From an uncultured Pelagibacteraceae bacterium (GTDB lineage Bacteria; Pseudomonadota; Alphaproteobacteria; Pelagibacterales; Pelagibacteraceae), in the NCBI GenBank assembly GCA_902634935.1, contig CACPMF010000005.1:1-64000 (forward strand): 64,000 nt of DNA. The letters are read 5' to 3'. This document shows positions 1-8,155 of this stretch, one piece after another. The notes under the pieces are model-generated. The model was not told the origin of the DNA. It worked only from the letters and a program-made list of their open reading frames with translations, and searched no databases. The position numbers and the translations under genes are program-made. The first letter of the stretch is position 1; each line of letters opens with the position of its first letter.

Positions 1-1
1 G

Positions 2-1735
2 GGCGATAAAAAACCAGTTGCCTTCATTGAAGATTGCGCAGTTTCTCTAGAACACCTAGCTGACTACACTGCCAGATTAAAAGAAATTTTTAAAAAATAC
101 GGAACAAGTGGAATGTTTTATGCTCATGCTTCTGTTGGAACACTTCACGTAAGACCAGTTTTAAATATGAAATCTGACAAAGATATAGAAAATATGAGAT
201 CTATATCTGAGGAAGCTTTTGAAATGGTCAAAGATTATAAAGGTTCTCATTCTGGTGAGCATGGTGATGGAATTGTTAGATCAGAATTTCATGAAATGAT
301 GTTTGGCAAAAAAATCATTAATGCTTTTGAAGAAATAAAAGATACATTCGATAACAAAAATCTTCTAAATCCTGGAAAAATTGTTCGACCGTTTAAATCA
401 AACGATAGATCTTTAATGAGATACAAATCAGGTTATCAGACAGAAAATATAGATACATATTATGATTGGTCTAATTGGGGTCAATTTTCTGATGCTGTTG
501 AGATGTGTAATAATAATGGAGCTTGTAGAAAATTAGATTCTGGTGTGATGTGTCCATCATACAGAGTAACTAAAGAAGAAAAAGATTTAGTCAGGGGTAG
601 AGCAAACACTTTAAGGTTAGCTTTATCTAACCAACTTCCAGAAGGTTCATTTGCATCTAAAGAAATGTACGAAACTATGGAGTTATGTGTAAGCTGTAAA
701 GCTTGTCAAAGAGAATGTCCAATGTCGGTTGATATGGCTAAGATGAAATCTGAATTTCTTTCTCATTACTATAAAAAATTTAGTATGCGAATTAAAGATA
801 GATTTATCTCAGATATGCCAAGACTTATTTGGTTATTAAAGTTTGTTGCACCTATATTCAATAAAATCAAAAACATACCACTAATCTCAACAATTGTTGA
901 AAAGTTTGGTTTTGCAACTGCAAGAACTATGCCTGAAGTTCAAAACCAGAATGCTTTAAGAGAGATTTACGACAGTCAGACAGTATCAGAAAATAAAGTA
1001 ATTTTGTTTGCAGATACTTTTAATATTAATTTTGAAAATGAAAATTTAGTTTATGCAACTAAAGTACTAAATAAATTCGGTTATCAGGTAGTTATACCAA
1101 GTTTTGGTAAAGATAAATTAAAGAGACCACTTTGCTGTGGAAGAACTTATATATCTTACGGCCAATTAGACAAAGCCTCTGAAGAGCTAAATAGATTTAA
1201 TGATTACGTTATACAAAATAATTACATTAATTTACCGGTTGTAGGTATTGAGCCATCATGTTTATTAACATTTAACGATGAGTATCAGACTTTAAAAAAT
1301 GTAAATAATAGAGAAAAAATTAAAAATAAATTTTATCTACTTGAGGAGTTTATTTTAGAACAAATAAGAAATAACAATAATATTAAAGCTAATAGGTTTG
1401 ATCAAAATGTATTAATTCATGGGCACTGTCATCAAAAATCACAAGATAGAATGAAGGGTCTGACTAATCTTTTATCAGAATTAAATATTAATAATAAAAT
1501 GATAGAGACTAGCTGTTGTGGAATGGCTGGTTCATTTGGTTATGAAAGTAAAAATTATGAAGTATCAAAAAAAATGGCTAATCTTTCTTTAATACCTGCT
1601 ATCAATAATAGTGACGAAAAAGATTTTATAGTTGCAAATGGTACGAGTTGTAGACATCAAATATCTGATTTATCTGAGAAAAAAGGTAAGCATGTCTCAG
1701 AATTATTATTTAAGATTTTTGAAACTGTTAATTAA
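2..1735 (+). CDS. FAD-linked oxidase with C-terminal Fe-S/CCG domains (5' end outside window)
   Basis: The frame is open from base 2, so the gene begins upstream of the window; the ATG at 113 is internal. The first ~120 residues resemble the C-terminal cap of FAD-linked D-2-hydroxyacid oxidases (the HASVGTLHVRP and HSGEHGDGIVR segments). A ferredoxin-like part follows, with a Cys-rich segment near 510-560 and the CxxCxxCxxxCP motif (CVSCKACQRECP) near 685-720. Two CCG-type segments (CCGRTYISYG, CCGMAGSFGYE) lie near the end. This order matches the ~1000-residue YdiJ-like family, which oxidises D-2-hydroxyacids such as D-2-hydroxyglutarate or D-lactate and passes electrons through Fe-S clusters. 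The substrate is not determinable from this part. The stop codon overlaps that of the convergent CoA transferase gene by 4 bases. Confidence 0.85.
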   Translation, partial: GDKKPVAFIEDCAVSLEHLADYTARLKEIFKKYGTSGMFYAHASVGTLHVRPVLNMKSDKDIENMRSISEEAFEMVKDYKGSHSGEHGDGIVRSEFHEMMFGKKIINAFEEIKDTFDNKNLLNPGKIVRPFKSNDRSLMRYKSGYQTENIDTYYDWSNWGQFSDAVEMCNNNGACRKLDSGVMCPSYRVTKEEKDLVRGRANTLRLALSNQLPEGSFASKEMYETMELCVSCKACQRECPMSVDMAKMKSEFLSHYYKKFSMRIKDRFISDMPRLIWLLKFVAPIFNKIKNIPLISTIVEKFGFATARTMPEVQNQNALREIYDSQTVSENKVILFADTFNINFENENLVYATKVLNKFGYQVVIPSFGKDKLKRPLCCGRTYISYGQLDKASEELNRFNDYVIQNNYINLPVVGIEPSCLLTFNDEYQTLKNVNNREKIKNKFYLLEEFILEQIRNNNNIKANRFDQNVLIHGHCHQKSQDRMKGLTNLLSELNINNKMIETSCCGMAGSFGYESKNYEVSKKMANLSLIPAINNSDEKDFIVANGTSCRHQISDLSEKKGKHVSELLFKIFETVN

Positions 1736-2925
1736 AGAATTACTTTTCTATTATAAAAATCTTCAATCTGGTCATCTTTGTAACCAAAAATTTGCATAAC
1801 TTCTTTTGTATGTTCTCCTAAGTTTGGAGCACCTTTTGATTTTTCAGTTTTGCTTTTTGAAAATTTAATCGGCATACCAATAGCTTTACTTTTACCAGTT
1901 TTTTTATTTTCTACTTCTATAACCATTTGTCTTTCAATTGCTTGAGGATCTTTAAACATGTCTGTTATCGAGTTAATAGGTCCGCATGGTAATCCATTCT
2001 CATCAAAGATTGTTAACCATTCACTCGAAGTTTTTTTAATTAGTTCTTTATTTAGAATATCAACTAGTTCTTTTAAATTTTGTTTTCTATTTAAATTAGA
2101 TGAAAAATTTTCATTTTCTTGCAAATCTTCACGACCAATTGCTTTAAGTAACATAAGCCAAGTATTTTGGTTTGAAGCACCTACCGTAATCCATTTATCT
2201 TTTGTTTTAAATGCTTGATAAGGAGCTGTTAAAGGATGTGCTGATCCAAGAGGACCAGGTGACTTTCCAGTAGCACCTGCAATAGCAGACTGCCAGTATG
2301 TATGTACTATTCCAGCTTCATACAAAGATGTATCAACTTTTTGCCCCTCACCCGTTTTTTCTCTATGAACTAATGCAGCTAAAATTCCACTAGCTGCAAG
2401 TAAACCTGCTGTTATATCTGTTATAGGTGCACCGACTTTCATCGGTGGCTTATCTGCACTTTCCCCTGTAATACTCATTAATCCACTCATACCTTGTGCT
2501 ACTAAATCAAATCCACCCTTATCGGCATAAGGGCCAGTTCTCCCATATCCAGAAATTTCACATAAAATTATTTTAGGATTAATTTCTGATAAAATATCAT
2601 ATCCAACACCTAATTTTTCTAAGGTTCCTTTTCTAAAATTTTCTAAAACTACGTCTGAATTCTTGACCATAGTTTTAAATATCTCTATTCCAACTTTATC
2701 TTTCAAATTTAATGCAATACCTTTCTTATTTCTATTCATCATCATAAAAGCTGCGGACTCCCCATTGATTTCTGGTGGAAGAAAGCTTCTAGTATCATCT
2801 CCACTTGGGGTTTTTTCTATTTTAATAACCTCGGCACCTAAATCAGCTAATAATAATCCACAAGTTGGACCTGCCATTATTTGAGCCAGCTCAAGAACTC
2901 TTATGCCTTTTAACGATGCAGACAT
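1732..2925 (-). CDS. Family III CoA transferase (CaiB/BaiF type)
   Basis: The 397-residue protein is a full-length family III CoA transferase, which moves CoA between carboxylic acids through an aspartyl-CoA intermediate. The N-terminal LELAQIMAGPTCGLLLADLG and the RNKKGIALNLK segments are typical. Asp170, in GAPITDITAGL, sits where the catalytic Asp (Asp169 of formyl-CoA transferase) is expected. It is the last gene of a minus-strand operon dctP-dctQ-dctM-crotonase-CoA transferase, starting 3 bases after the crotonase stop. The context suggests it activates the carboxylate brought in by the TRAP transporter. Family members act on carnitine, oxalate, acrylate, mesaconate and others, so the substrate remains open. 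The end overlaps the convergent upstream gene by 4 bases. Confidence 0.9.
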   Translation of the reverse strand: MSASLKGIRVLELAQIMAGPTCGLLLADLGAEVIKIEKTPSGDDTRSFLPPEINGESAAFMMMNRNKKGIALNLKDKVGIEIFKTMVKNSDVVLENFRKGTLEKLGVGYDILSEINPKIILCEISGYGRTGPYADKGGFDLVAQGMSGLMSITGESADKPPMKVGAPITDITAGLLAASGILAALVHREKTGEGQKVDTSLYEAGIVHTYWQSAIAGATGKSPGPLGSAHPLTAPYQAFKTKDKWITVGASNQNTWLMLLKAIGREDLQENENFSSNLNRKQNLKELVDILNKELIKKTSSEWLTIFDENGLPCGPINSITDMFKDPQAIERQMVIEVENKKTGKSKAIGMPIKFSKSKTEKSKGAPNLGEHTKEVMQIFGYKDDQIEDFYNRKVIL

Positions 2926-2928
2926 TAA

Positions 2929-3711
2929 TTATTTATTTTTAAATTTTGGTTTTGTTTTATTTAAGAAAGATTGATATCCAATTTTAAAATCTTGGGTATC
3001 ATAACATTTATAACCAAGATTATTTATTTTTTCTGTAATTTTTCCATTTTTTAAAATGTTTCTTGCAAATTGTTTGTGCCACCTAGCAACCTTTGGAGCT
3101 CCTTCGCATATTAATTCAGCTGATTTGTAAGCTTCTTTTTCAACATCTTTATCATTGACCACTCTATTAACTAGTCTCTTCTGTAATGCTTCGTCAGCTC
3201 CAAATACTCTTCCTTCAAATAATATTTCCATTGCTGTAGTGTAATTAGTTACTTTTAAAAGCACCTCAAGTTCTTTCGCAGCCATTGTTAAACCTAATCT
3301 TTTAATTGGAACTCCAAACCTTGAACTTTTACCGCAAATTCTAATATCACAACAACCTGCTATTTCTAATCCACCACCAACACATATTCCCTCTATCAAA
3401 GCAATTGTTGGTATCGGGCAATCAAAAATTGCTCCAAGTGTACCATGTAAAAATTTACCGTAAGATTTTGCTAATTTTGATGAAGATCTTTCTTTTTTAA
3501 ATTCACCAATATCATTTCCTGGTGAAAAAGATTTGCCTCCCTCTCCTCTTATTATGATGCATCTTAAATTTTTATTCTTAGATAAATTCTTGAATATCTT
3601 GCCTAGTTCAATCCACATTGGCTTGGTCATTGCATTTAATTTTTCTGGTCTATTGATAGTAACTTCAACTAAATGAATATTTTTTTTATTTAATTTAATT
3701 AATTTGTTCAT
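2929..3711 (-). CDS. Enoyl-CoA hydratase/isomerase (crotonase) family protein, atypical active site
   Basis: The 260-residue protein has the crotonase fold signature: N-terminal NRPEKLNAM, an oxyanion-hole segment SFSPGNDIGEF, and GICVGGGLEIAGCCDIRI around residues 108-125. By eye alignment to mammalian mitochondrial enoyl-CoA hydratase, the Glu164 equivalent is kept (Glu162 in TAMEILFEGR). The Glu144 equivalent (FGQPE) is replaced by Ile136 (FGVPI), and the glycine-rich PGAGG stretch is replaced by MAAKE. A classical two-glutamate hydratase is therefore unlikely; isomerase, hydrolase, decarboxylase or a specialised lyase is possible. It lies between dctM (start directly after the dctM stop) and the CoA transferase gene, so its substrate is probably the CoA ester made by the latter. 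Confidence 0.85.
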   Translation of the reverse strand: MNKLIKLNKKNIHLVEVTINRPEKLNAMTKPMWIELGKIFKNLSKNKNLRCIIIRGEGGKSFSPGNDIGEFKKERSSSKLAKSYGKFLHGTLGAIFDCPIPTIALIEGICVGGGLEIAGCCDIRICGKSSRFGVPIKRLGLTMAAKELEVLLKVTNYTTAMEILFEGRVFGADEALQKRLVNRVVNDKDVEKEAYKSAELICEGAPKVARWHKQFARNILKNGKITEKINNLGYKCYDTQDFKIGYQSFLNKTKPKFKNK

Positions 3712-4995
3712 TTAACTCCTATAAAAAAACTCAACTAACGTCATCGGTATAGCTGGAACATATGTTACTAACATTAACAATACTAACAAAACACAAATAA
3801 AAGATATATTTGATCTTGTAACATCCCAAATATCAGCTTTAGCAACAGAACATGCTGTAACCAGAACACTTGCAACTGGCGGGGTTTGTTGACCAATCGC
3901 TAAATTTAAAGTCACTATGATTCCAAAATGCACAGGGTCAATACCTACAGCATTAACTAAAGGCATTACAATTGGAACTGTTAAAATTATTGCAGCAACT
4001 GAATGTAAAAAGAAACCTATTACTAATAGAAAGACGTTTAAAATTCCCAAAACTGCATATTTATTATTTGTAAAATCTATGATCGACTCAGCAACTTTTT
4101 GTGGGATTTGCTCAATTGTTAAAAATTCACCTAATAATACAGATGCTGCTACCAATAACATAACTGAAGCTGTTTGAATTGCACCTTCACATGCAGACTC
4201 ATACAATCTTTTAAAATCTATTTCTTTATAAATAAAACCAATTACCAAAGACGCAACAACTGCTAAACCTGCGCCTTCGGTTGCAGTTACAACTCCGCCA
4301 AAAATTCCACCTAATATAATAATAGGTAATAAAAATGCTAATGCTGCATCTTTTGCAGTTTTCTTTACATTTGGAATGTTAAATGTTTCCTCAACAGGAA
4401 AGTTTTTTCGTCTTGCAGTGATATAAGCAGCCAACATTAGGAAAAAACCACCTATTACACCAGGAACTATTCCAGCTACAAATAATTGCACTACGGAACT
4501 TTGGGCCATTACAGCATAAACAATCATTGGTATTGATGGTGGAATAATAATTGCTAGGGATGCTGAAGATGAAGTAACTGCAGCAGCAAAAGGACCTGGA
4601 TAACCTTTTTTCTTCATTGCAGGAATTAAAATAGATCCAAGAGCAGCAACATCAGCAACTGCTGATCCCGAAATTTCAGCAAAAAACATTGAAGTTGCAA
4701 TGTTGATCATGCTTAAACCGCCCTTAATAAATCCAACAAGAGCTGAGGCAAAGGCTATTAGTCTTCTAGATATGCCAGCACTATTCATTATTGATCCTGC
4801 GAGGATAAATAATGGAATAGCAATTAATGGAAATTTCATTGACCCATCAAACATAACGATTGCAGTATCAATTAAAAAACTTGTACCTGTCTTTAATACC
4901 ATTGCAATAATTGTTGTTACAGCAAGGCCTATAGCGATAGGTACATTTATAGATAACAAAAGTAAAAGGACAGCAAACATTGTAAGAATTATCAT
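3712..4995 (-). CDS. dctM: TRAP transporter large permease (DctM), system 1
   Basis: The 427-residue, very hydrophobic protein is a DctM-family large membrane subunit of a tripartite ATP-independent periplasmic transporter. It carries typical segments such as AIPLFILAGSIMNSAGISRRL, FAEISGSAVADVAALGSILIPAMKKKGYP and IIIPPSIPMIVYAV. About 12 membrane segments are expected. The family imports carboxylates, driven by a sodium or proton gradient, after delivery by a periplasmic binding protein. It follows dctQ with a 1-base overlap at 4995 and is followed directly by the crotonase gene. The substrate is not known. Confidence 0.95.
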   Translation of the reverse strand: MIILTMFAVLLLLLSINVPIAIGLAVTTIIAMVLKTGTSFLIDTAIVMFDGSMKFPLIAIPLFILAGSIMNSAGISRRLIAFASALVGFIKGGLSMINIATSMFFAEISGSAVADVAALGSILIPAMKKKGYPGPFAAAVTSSSASLAIIIPPSIPMIVYAVMAQSSVVQLFVAGIVPGVIGGFFLMLAAYITARRKNFPVEETFNIPNVKKTAKDAALAFLLPIIILGGIFGGVVTATEGAGLAVVASLVIGFIYKEIDFKRLYESACEGAIQTASVMLLVAASVLLGEFLTIEQIPQKVAESIIDFTNNKYAVLGILNVFLLVIGFFLHSVAAIILTVPIVMPLVNAVGIDPVHFGIIVTLNLAIGQQTPPVASVLVTACSVAKADIWDVTRSNISFICVLLVLLMLVTYVPAIPMTLVEFFYRS

Positions 4996-5504
4996 TAAAT
5001 ATCTCCTGTCTGCTCGTCACCTGTTGTTTGTAGAACTAAATTTCTGTAGTCCTCTGGAATTCTTAAAGTTTCAGATAAAATAAATAAACATGATGCAATT
5101 GGAATGACAGATTGTACAAATGGTTGTGGAACCCATTCTAATGTTACCAAGGTTTCACCAGTAATAAGAGTTAAAACTAAATATCCGTAGTAAGCTAGTA
5201 ATAATAAGAAACCATAAACAACTATTTTAGAGATTATGAAGAAAATTTTTCTAAGTGCTAATGGAAATGCCTTAAATATACTTGGAACACTTATATGAGA
5301 ACCTTTTAATGCAGCGTAGGCTGAACCATAATAGGTAATCCATGCAAGTTGTACTGCAGCGACTTCATCGTACCAAACTAATGCACTACCTGCAAAACGA
5401 AAAGTAACTCCAAGTAAAACTGTTACTGCCAATGCCACCATCATTATAAACAGTATTAGTTTTAGTATTCTTTCGTAAGTATTAATAAAGTTCTGTAATT
5501 TCAT
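4995..5504 (-). CDS. dctQ: TRAP transporter small permease (DctQ), system 1
   Basis: The 169-residue protein has four predicted membrane segments and the DctQ pattern, including FAGSALVWYDEVAAVQLAWI and an AYAALKGSHISV loop. It forms the small membrane subunit that pairs with DctM. It lies between dctP (51-base gap with a strong stem-loop at 5513-5535) and dctM (1-base overlap). No good Shine-Dalgarno sequence precedes the ATG at 5504; the nearest purine run (GAGGG) belongs to the stem-loop, 12 bases upstream. Confidence 0.93.
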   Translation of the reverse strand: MKLQNFINTYERILKLILFIMMVALAVTVLLGVTFRFAGSALVWYDEVAAVQLAWITYYGSAYAALKGSHISVPSIFKAFPLALRKIFFIISKIVVYGFLLLLAYYGYLVLTLITGETLVTLEWVPQPFVQSVIPIASCLFILSETLRIPEDYRNLVLQTTGDEQTGDI

Positions 5505-5512
5505 ATTATGTA

Positions 5513-5535
5513 CAGGCCCTCTGAATGAGGGCCTG
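5513..5535 (-). promoter_or_regulatory. Stem-loop between dctP and dctQ (system 1)
   Basis: CAGGCCCTC at 5513-5521 and GAGGGCCTG at 5527-5535 are perfect reverse complements around a 5-base loop, a GC-rich 9-bp stem in an otherwise AT-rich sequence. No U tract follows on the minus strand, so this is not a standard intrinsic terminator. In the dctP-to-dctQM direction it may block 3' exonucleases, stabilise the dctP part of the mRNA and give excess binding protein over permease. That role is inferred. Confidence 0.75.
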
Positions 5536-5555
5536 ATAAGATAAATTAAATTAAA

Positions 5556-6530
5556 TTAATTTGCTAAAGCTGATACTTTATCGACTAAAGCGCCACCTGT
5601 AGGAACTTCTGATCCAAACTGATCATAGATCCCTTTACTAGCTGCAATAAAAGCACCTTTGTCCGCTTCATTTACTTGGACGCCAGCATCTTTAATTACT
5701 TTTAATAAAGATTTTTCAAGTTTAGCAGCTTCAGCATAAACAAACTTTTGTGTATCTTGAGCAGCCTTTTCTAAAATATCTTGTACATCTGAAGGTAACT
5801 TACTCCAGTGATCTTTATGAACAGTTACATAAGCAGGAGTATAGACGTGACCTGTAATTGATAAATATTTTTGAACTTCTTGAAATTTAGCACTAGCTAT
5901 TTGTGCATATGGGTTTTCTTGTCCATCCATTGTTCCAGTTTTTAAAGCAGTGAATACTTCAGAAAATGACATCGGAGTTGGGTTTGCGCCATATGATTGG
6001 AACATTTTAACTCTCCATTTTGATTTTGGAGTTCTTAATTTAATTCCTTTTAAATCATTAGGAGTATTAATTGGTCTAGTATTATTTGTTATATGTCTAA
6101 ATCCATTTTCCCAAACAGCAATTACTTTATATCCTGTTTTGTCTTCAAGATTTTTAAACATTCCAGGTAAAACATTTTTTTCAACTTTAGCCATATGTTT
6201 TCTATCTTTAATAATAAAAGGCATATCAAATACACCAAACTCATCATGAATAGATGCCATCACAGATGATGGTAACCACATATTAACTGTTCCTAGCTTT
6301 AATTTCTGCATTCCTTGTTTATCTTTACCAAGTTGTGAAGAACCAAATACAGAAACTTTACCTTTGCTTCCTAATCTTTCATTAGCAAGTTTTGCAAAGT
6401 GATCTACTGATGCAGAAAAAAGTGAACCAGGTTTACCTACGTGTCCAAATTTTACTTCGACTGAATTAGCCGCGAAACTCAAGAATAATGATGAGAATAC
6501 AACGACAATTGTTTTAAAAAATTTATTCAT
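5556..6530 (-). CDS. dctP: TRAP transporter solute-binding protein (DctP), system 1
   Basis: The 324-residue protein starts with a cleavable signal peptide (hydrophobic core about residues 6-20, likely cut after AANS) and continues as a DctP-family periplasmic binding protein (VEVKFGHVGKPGSL...). Arg166, in GIKLRTPKS, matches the conserved arginine that salt-bridges the substrate carboxylate in TRAP binding proteins; MDGQENP near 200 is also typical. It is the first gene of the operon. AAGGA 7-11 bases before the ATG (6537-6541 on the plus strand) supports the start. The ligand is probably a carboxylate, identity unknown. Confidence 0.95.
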   Translation of the reverse strand: MNKFFKTIVVVFSSLFLSFAANSVEVKFGHVGKPGSLFSASVDHFAKLANERLGSKGKVSVFGSSQLGKDKQGMQKLKLGTVNMWLPSSVMASIHDEFGVFDMPFIIKDRKHMAKVEKNVLPGMFKNLEDKTGYKVIAVWENGFRHITNNTRPINTPNDLKGIKLRTPKSKWRVKMFQSYGANPTPMSFSEVFTALKTGTMDGQENPYAQIASAKFQEVQKYLSITGHVYTPAYVTVHKDHWSKLPSDVQDILEKAAQDTQKFVYAEAAKLEKSLLKVIKDAGVQVNEADKGAFIAASKGIYDQFGSEVPTGGALVDKVSALAN

Positions 6531-6552
6531 ATTATGTCCTTAGTTAGTTTTT

Positions 6553-6581
6553 TATAAAAGTAGGGTATATAAAATAAACAA
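6553..6581 (-). promoter_or_regulatory. Possible sigma-70-like promoter for the first TRAP operon
   Basis: On the minus strand, TTGTTT (6576-6581) and TTTATA (6553-6558) are separated by 17 bases and lie 23 bases upstream of the dctP ATG. In AT-rich DNA such matches arise easily; position before an operon head and correct spacing are the support. Confidence 0.4.
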
Positions 6582-6596
6582 AGAGATCTAGTCTCT
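6582..6596. repeat. Short inverted repeat in the dctP/DUF2061 intergenic region
   Basis: AGAGA-TCTAG-TCTCT is a 5-bp inverted repeat with a 5-base centre, immediately upstream of the -35-like element of the dctP promoter and 27 bases before the DUF2061 start. It could be an operator; no regulator gene is adjacent, so this is weak. Confidence 0.3.
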
Positions 6597-6623
6597 AAAT
6601 TGTACAAATTAAAAAGGAGCGTT

Positions 6624-6824
6624 ATGGCAGATAAAAAAATGAGATCGGTTGCAAAGACATTTTCATGGAGATTGATTATATTTATTTATTGGGTGATTTT
6701 TGGATATATTTATACTGGGACATTTAGTGGTGCTGGTATTTTAGGTATTGGCTCTATCATTCCTCTACTATTCTATTATTTTCATGAAAGAGTTTGGAAT
6801 AAAGTAAAATGGGGATTGGATTAA
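6624..6824 (+). CDS. DUF2061 small membrane protein
   Basis: The ATG at 6624 is chosen because AAGGAG at 6614-6619 precedes it by 4 bases; the longer reading from 6600 (TTG) would place the ribosome-binding site inside the gene. The 66-residue product, with a Lys/Arg-rich N-terminus followed by SVAKTFSWRLIIFIYWVIFGY and a C-terminal FHERVWNKVKWG, fits the DUF2061 family of small inner-membrane proteins with two helices. Function is unknown. It is a lone plus-strand gene between two minus-strand operons, and its stop is 2 bases from the stop of the malonyl-CoA decarboxylase gene. Confidence 0.8.
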   Translation: MADKKMRSVAKTFSWRLIIFIYWVIFGYIYTGTFSGAGILGIGSIIPLLFYYFHERVWNKVKWGLD

Positions 6825-6826
6825 GG

Positions 6827-8134
6827 TTATTGAATTAATTTTTTTACTTTGTTTGATATTATTATTGTTTTGTTGTTGATATATTCCTCGTGATTTTTTT
6901 CGATATTTTTTAGTTCATATAAATAGTTTACCATTACACTAAACGATCTATTAAAACCTACCTCTGATATATTTGCATTGATTACTATATCATCGATTAT
7001 TGCACCATTTCCTAGATGAAATCTACAAACATCATTTATAGGCAATTGTTTTGAATTTTTTTCATTCATTAAATAATGAGCTACCAATTTATATATAGCA
7101 TTCTTATTTGATATAATTCTCGTATCGCCTATTTTTAAACTAGAGGATTTTAAAAAAGATACATGTTCTAAAGGAATATTTCCCAAAATATTTTTTACTA
7201 ATTTTTCATCTAAATTAACGAACCAATCTCTAAAGCCTGGTATTGGTGATAATGTTCCAAAATTCTTTATATTTGGAAGTTCTTCTTGTATTTCAAAGAC
7301 AACTCTTTTAATTAAAAAATTTCCTAAAGTTACTCTAGATAATCCATCTTGACAATTGCTTATCGAATAAAACGTTGCAGTATCATTACTTTTGTCGCCA
7401 TCCGTTCTTGGTTTTGTTATTTCCTGAATTGATTTTCCTAATCCATTAGTTAAAGCAACTTGAACAAAAATAATTGGTTCATCTTCTAGAGCTGGATGGA
7501 AATATGCAAAAAATCTTCTGTCTTCTCCTAATCTACGTTTTAGTTCATCCATATCTTTAATCTCATGAACTCTTTCATATTTCATTATTTTTTCTAATAC
7601 TGCAGCTTTGGTATCCCAGGTAATTTTTTCAAGTTTTAAAAATCCTGGATTAAACCAGGACTTAAATAACTCTCTTAAATCATCATCTAAAGGAATTAGA
7701 TCTTTATTTTTATCTAGAATTTTCAACAAATCTTCTCTTAAAGAGACAATTGTTGATATTCCATTTGGAGACATATTTATTCTTTTAAATAATTCTCTTC
7801 TCTTTCCTTCAGATGTAACAGATAATTTATATAAATTTTTGTCATTTTGTGTTTTTTTATATTCTTCAATTGCTTTCGAAACCTCTGTGTGGCTGGGTTT
7901 GTACTTTTCATTTATTTTTTTAAAAAAGAGAAGTTTGTTTTCAGTTGAAAGGCTAGAGTATAAGTCTGTGATATCTCTTGCTACCGTGATACCAAATGCA
8001 GCACCTTTTGTAGACAATAAATCAGTGCAAAGTGAAAGGATTGTATCAAGATCATTTTTTTTAAGCTCTTTTTTTTTAAATAATTTTTGACCTACATCAG
8101 CTATTGATGAAATTATTTCTTTTAAATTAAACAT
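6827..8134 (-). CDS. Malonyl-CoA decarboxylase
   Basis: The 435-residue protein matches malonyl-CoA decarboxylase (malonyl-CoA to acetyl-CoA + CO2). The helical N-terminal part (about 1-150) is followed by the acyltransferase-like catalytic domain. FYSISNCQDGL (residues 255-265) corresponds to the segment with the catalytic serine of the human enzyme (FYSISLTQQGL), and FHLGNGA (His373) to the catalytic histidine segment. SPIPGFRDW near 296-304 is also conserved. No organelle signal is expected or seen. It is last in the operon dctP-dctQ-dctM-dusA-tauE-like, 21 bases after the permease gene. This suggests breakdown of malonate or a precursor giving malonyl-CoA, possibly with the divergent CoA transferase activating malonate. 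Confidence 0.93.
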   Translation of the reverse strand: MFNLKEIISSIADVGQKLFKKKELKKNDLDTILSLCTDLLSTKGAAFGITVARDITDLYSSLSTENKLLFFKKINEKYKPSHTEVSKAIEEYKKTQNDKNLYKLSVTSEGKRRELFKRINMSPNGISTIVSLREDLLKILDKNKDLIPLDDDLRELFKSWFNPGFLKLEKITWDTKAAVLEKIMKYERVHEIKDMDELKRRLGEDRRFFAYFHPALEDEPIIFVQVALTNGLGKSIQEITKPRTDGDKSNDTATFYSISNCQDGLSRVTLGNFLIKRVVFEIQEELPNIKNFGTLSPIPGFRDWFVNLDEKLVKNILGNIPLEHVSFLKSSSLKIGDTRIISNKNAIYKLVAHYLMNEKNSKQLPINDVCRFHLGNGAIIDDIVINANISEVGFNRSFSVMVNYLYELKNIEKNHEEYINNKTIIISNKVKKLIQ

Positions 8135-8155
8135 ATTTAAATGATTTACTATTTT

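Noticed and set aside
2929..3711. Firm assignment as AcuK or CaiD
   Set aside because: The position of the first catalytic glutamate is Ile136, which does not fit a standard hydratase/dehydratase; only family membership is supported.
5541..5560. AAATT tandem repeats near the dctP stop
   Set aside because: A few copies of a 5-base AT unit are expected by chance in this composition; no sign of function.
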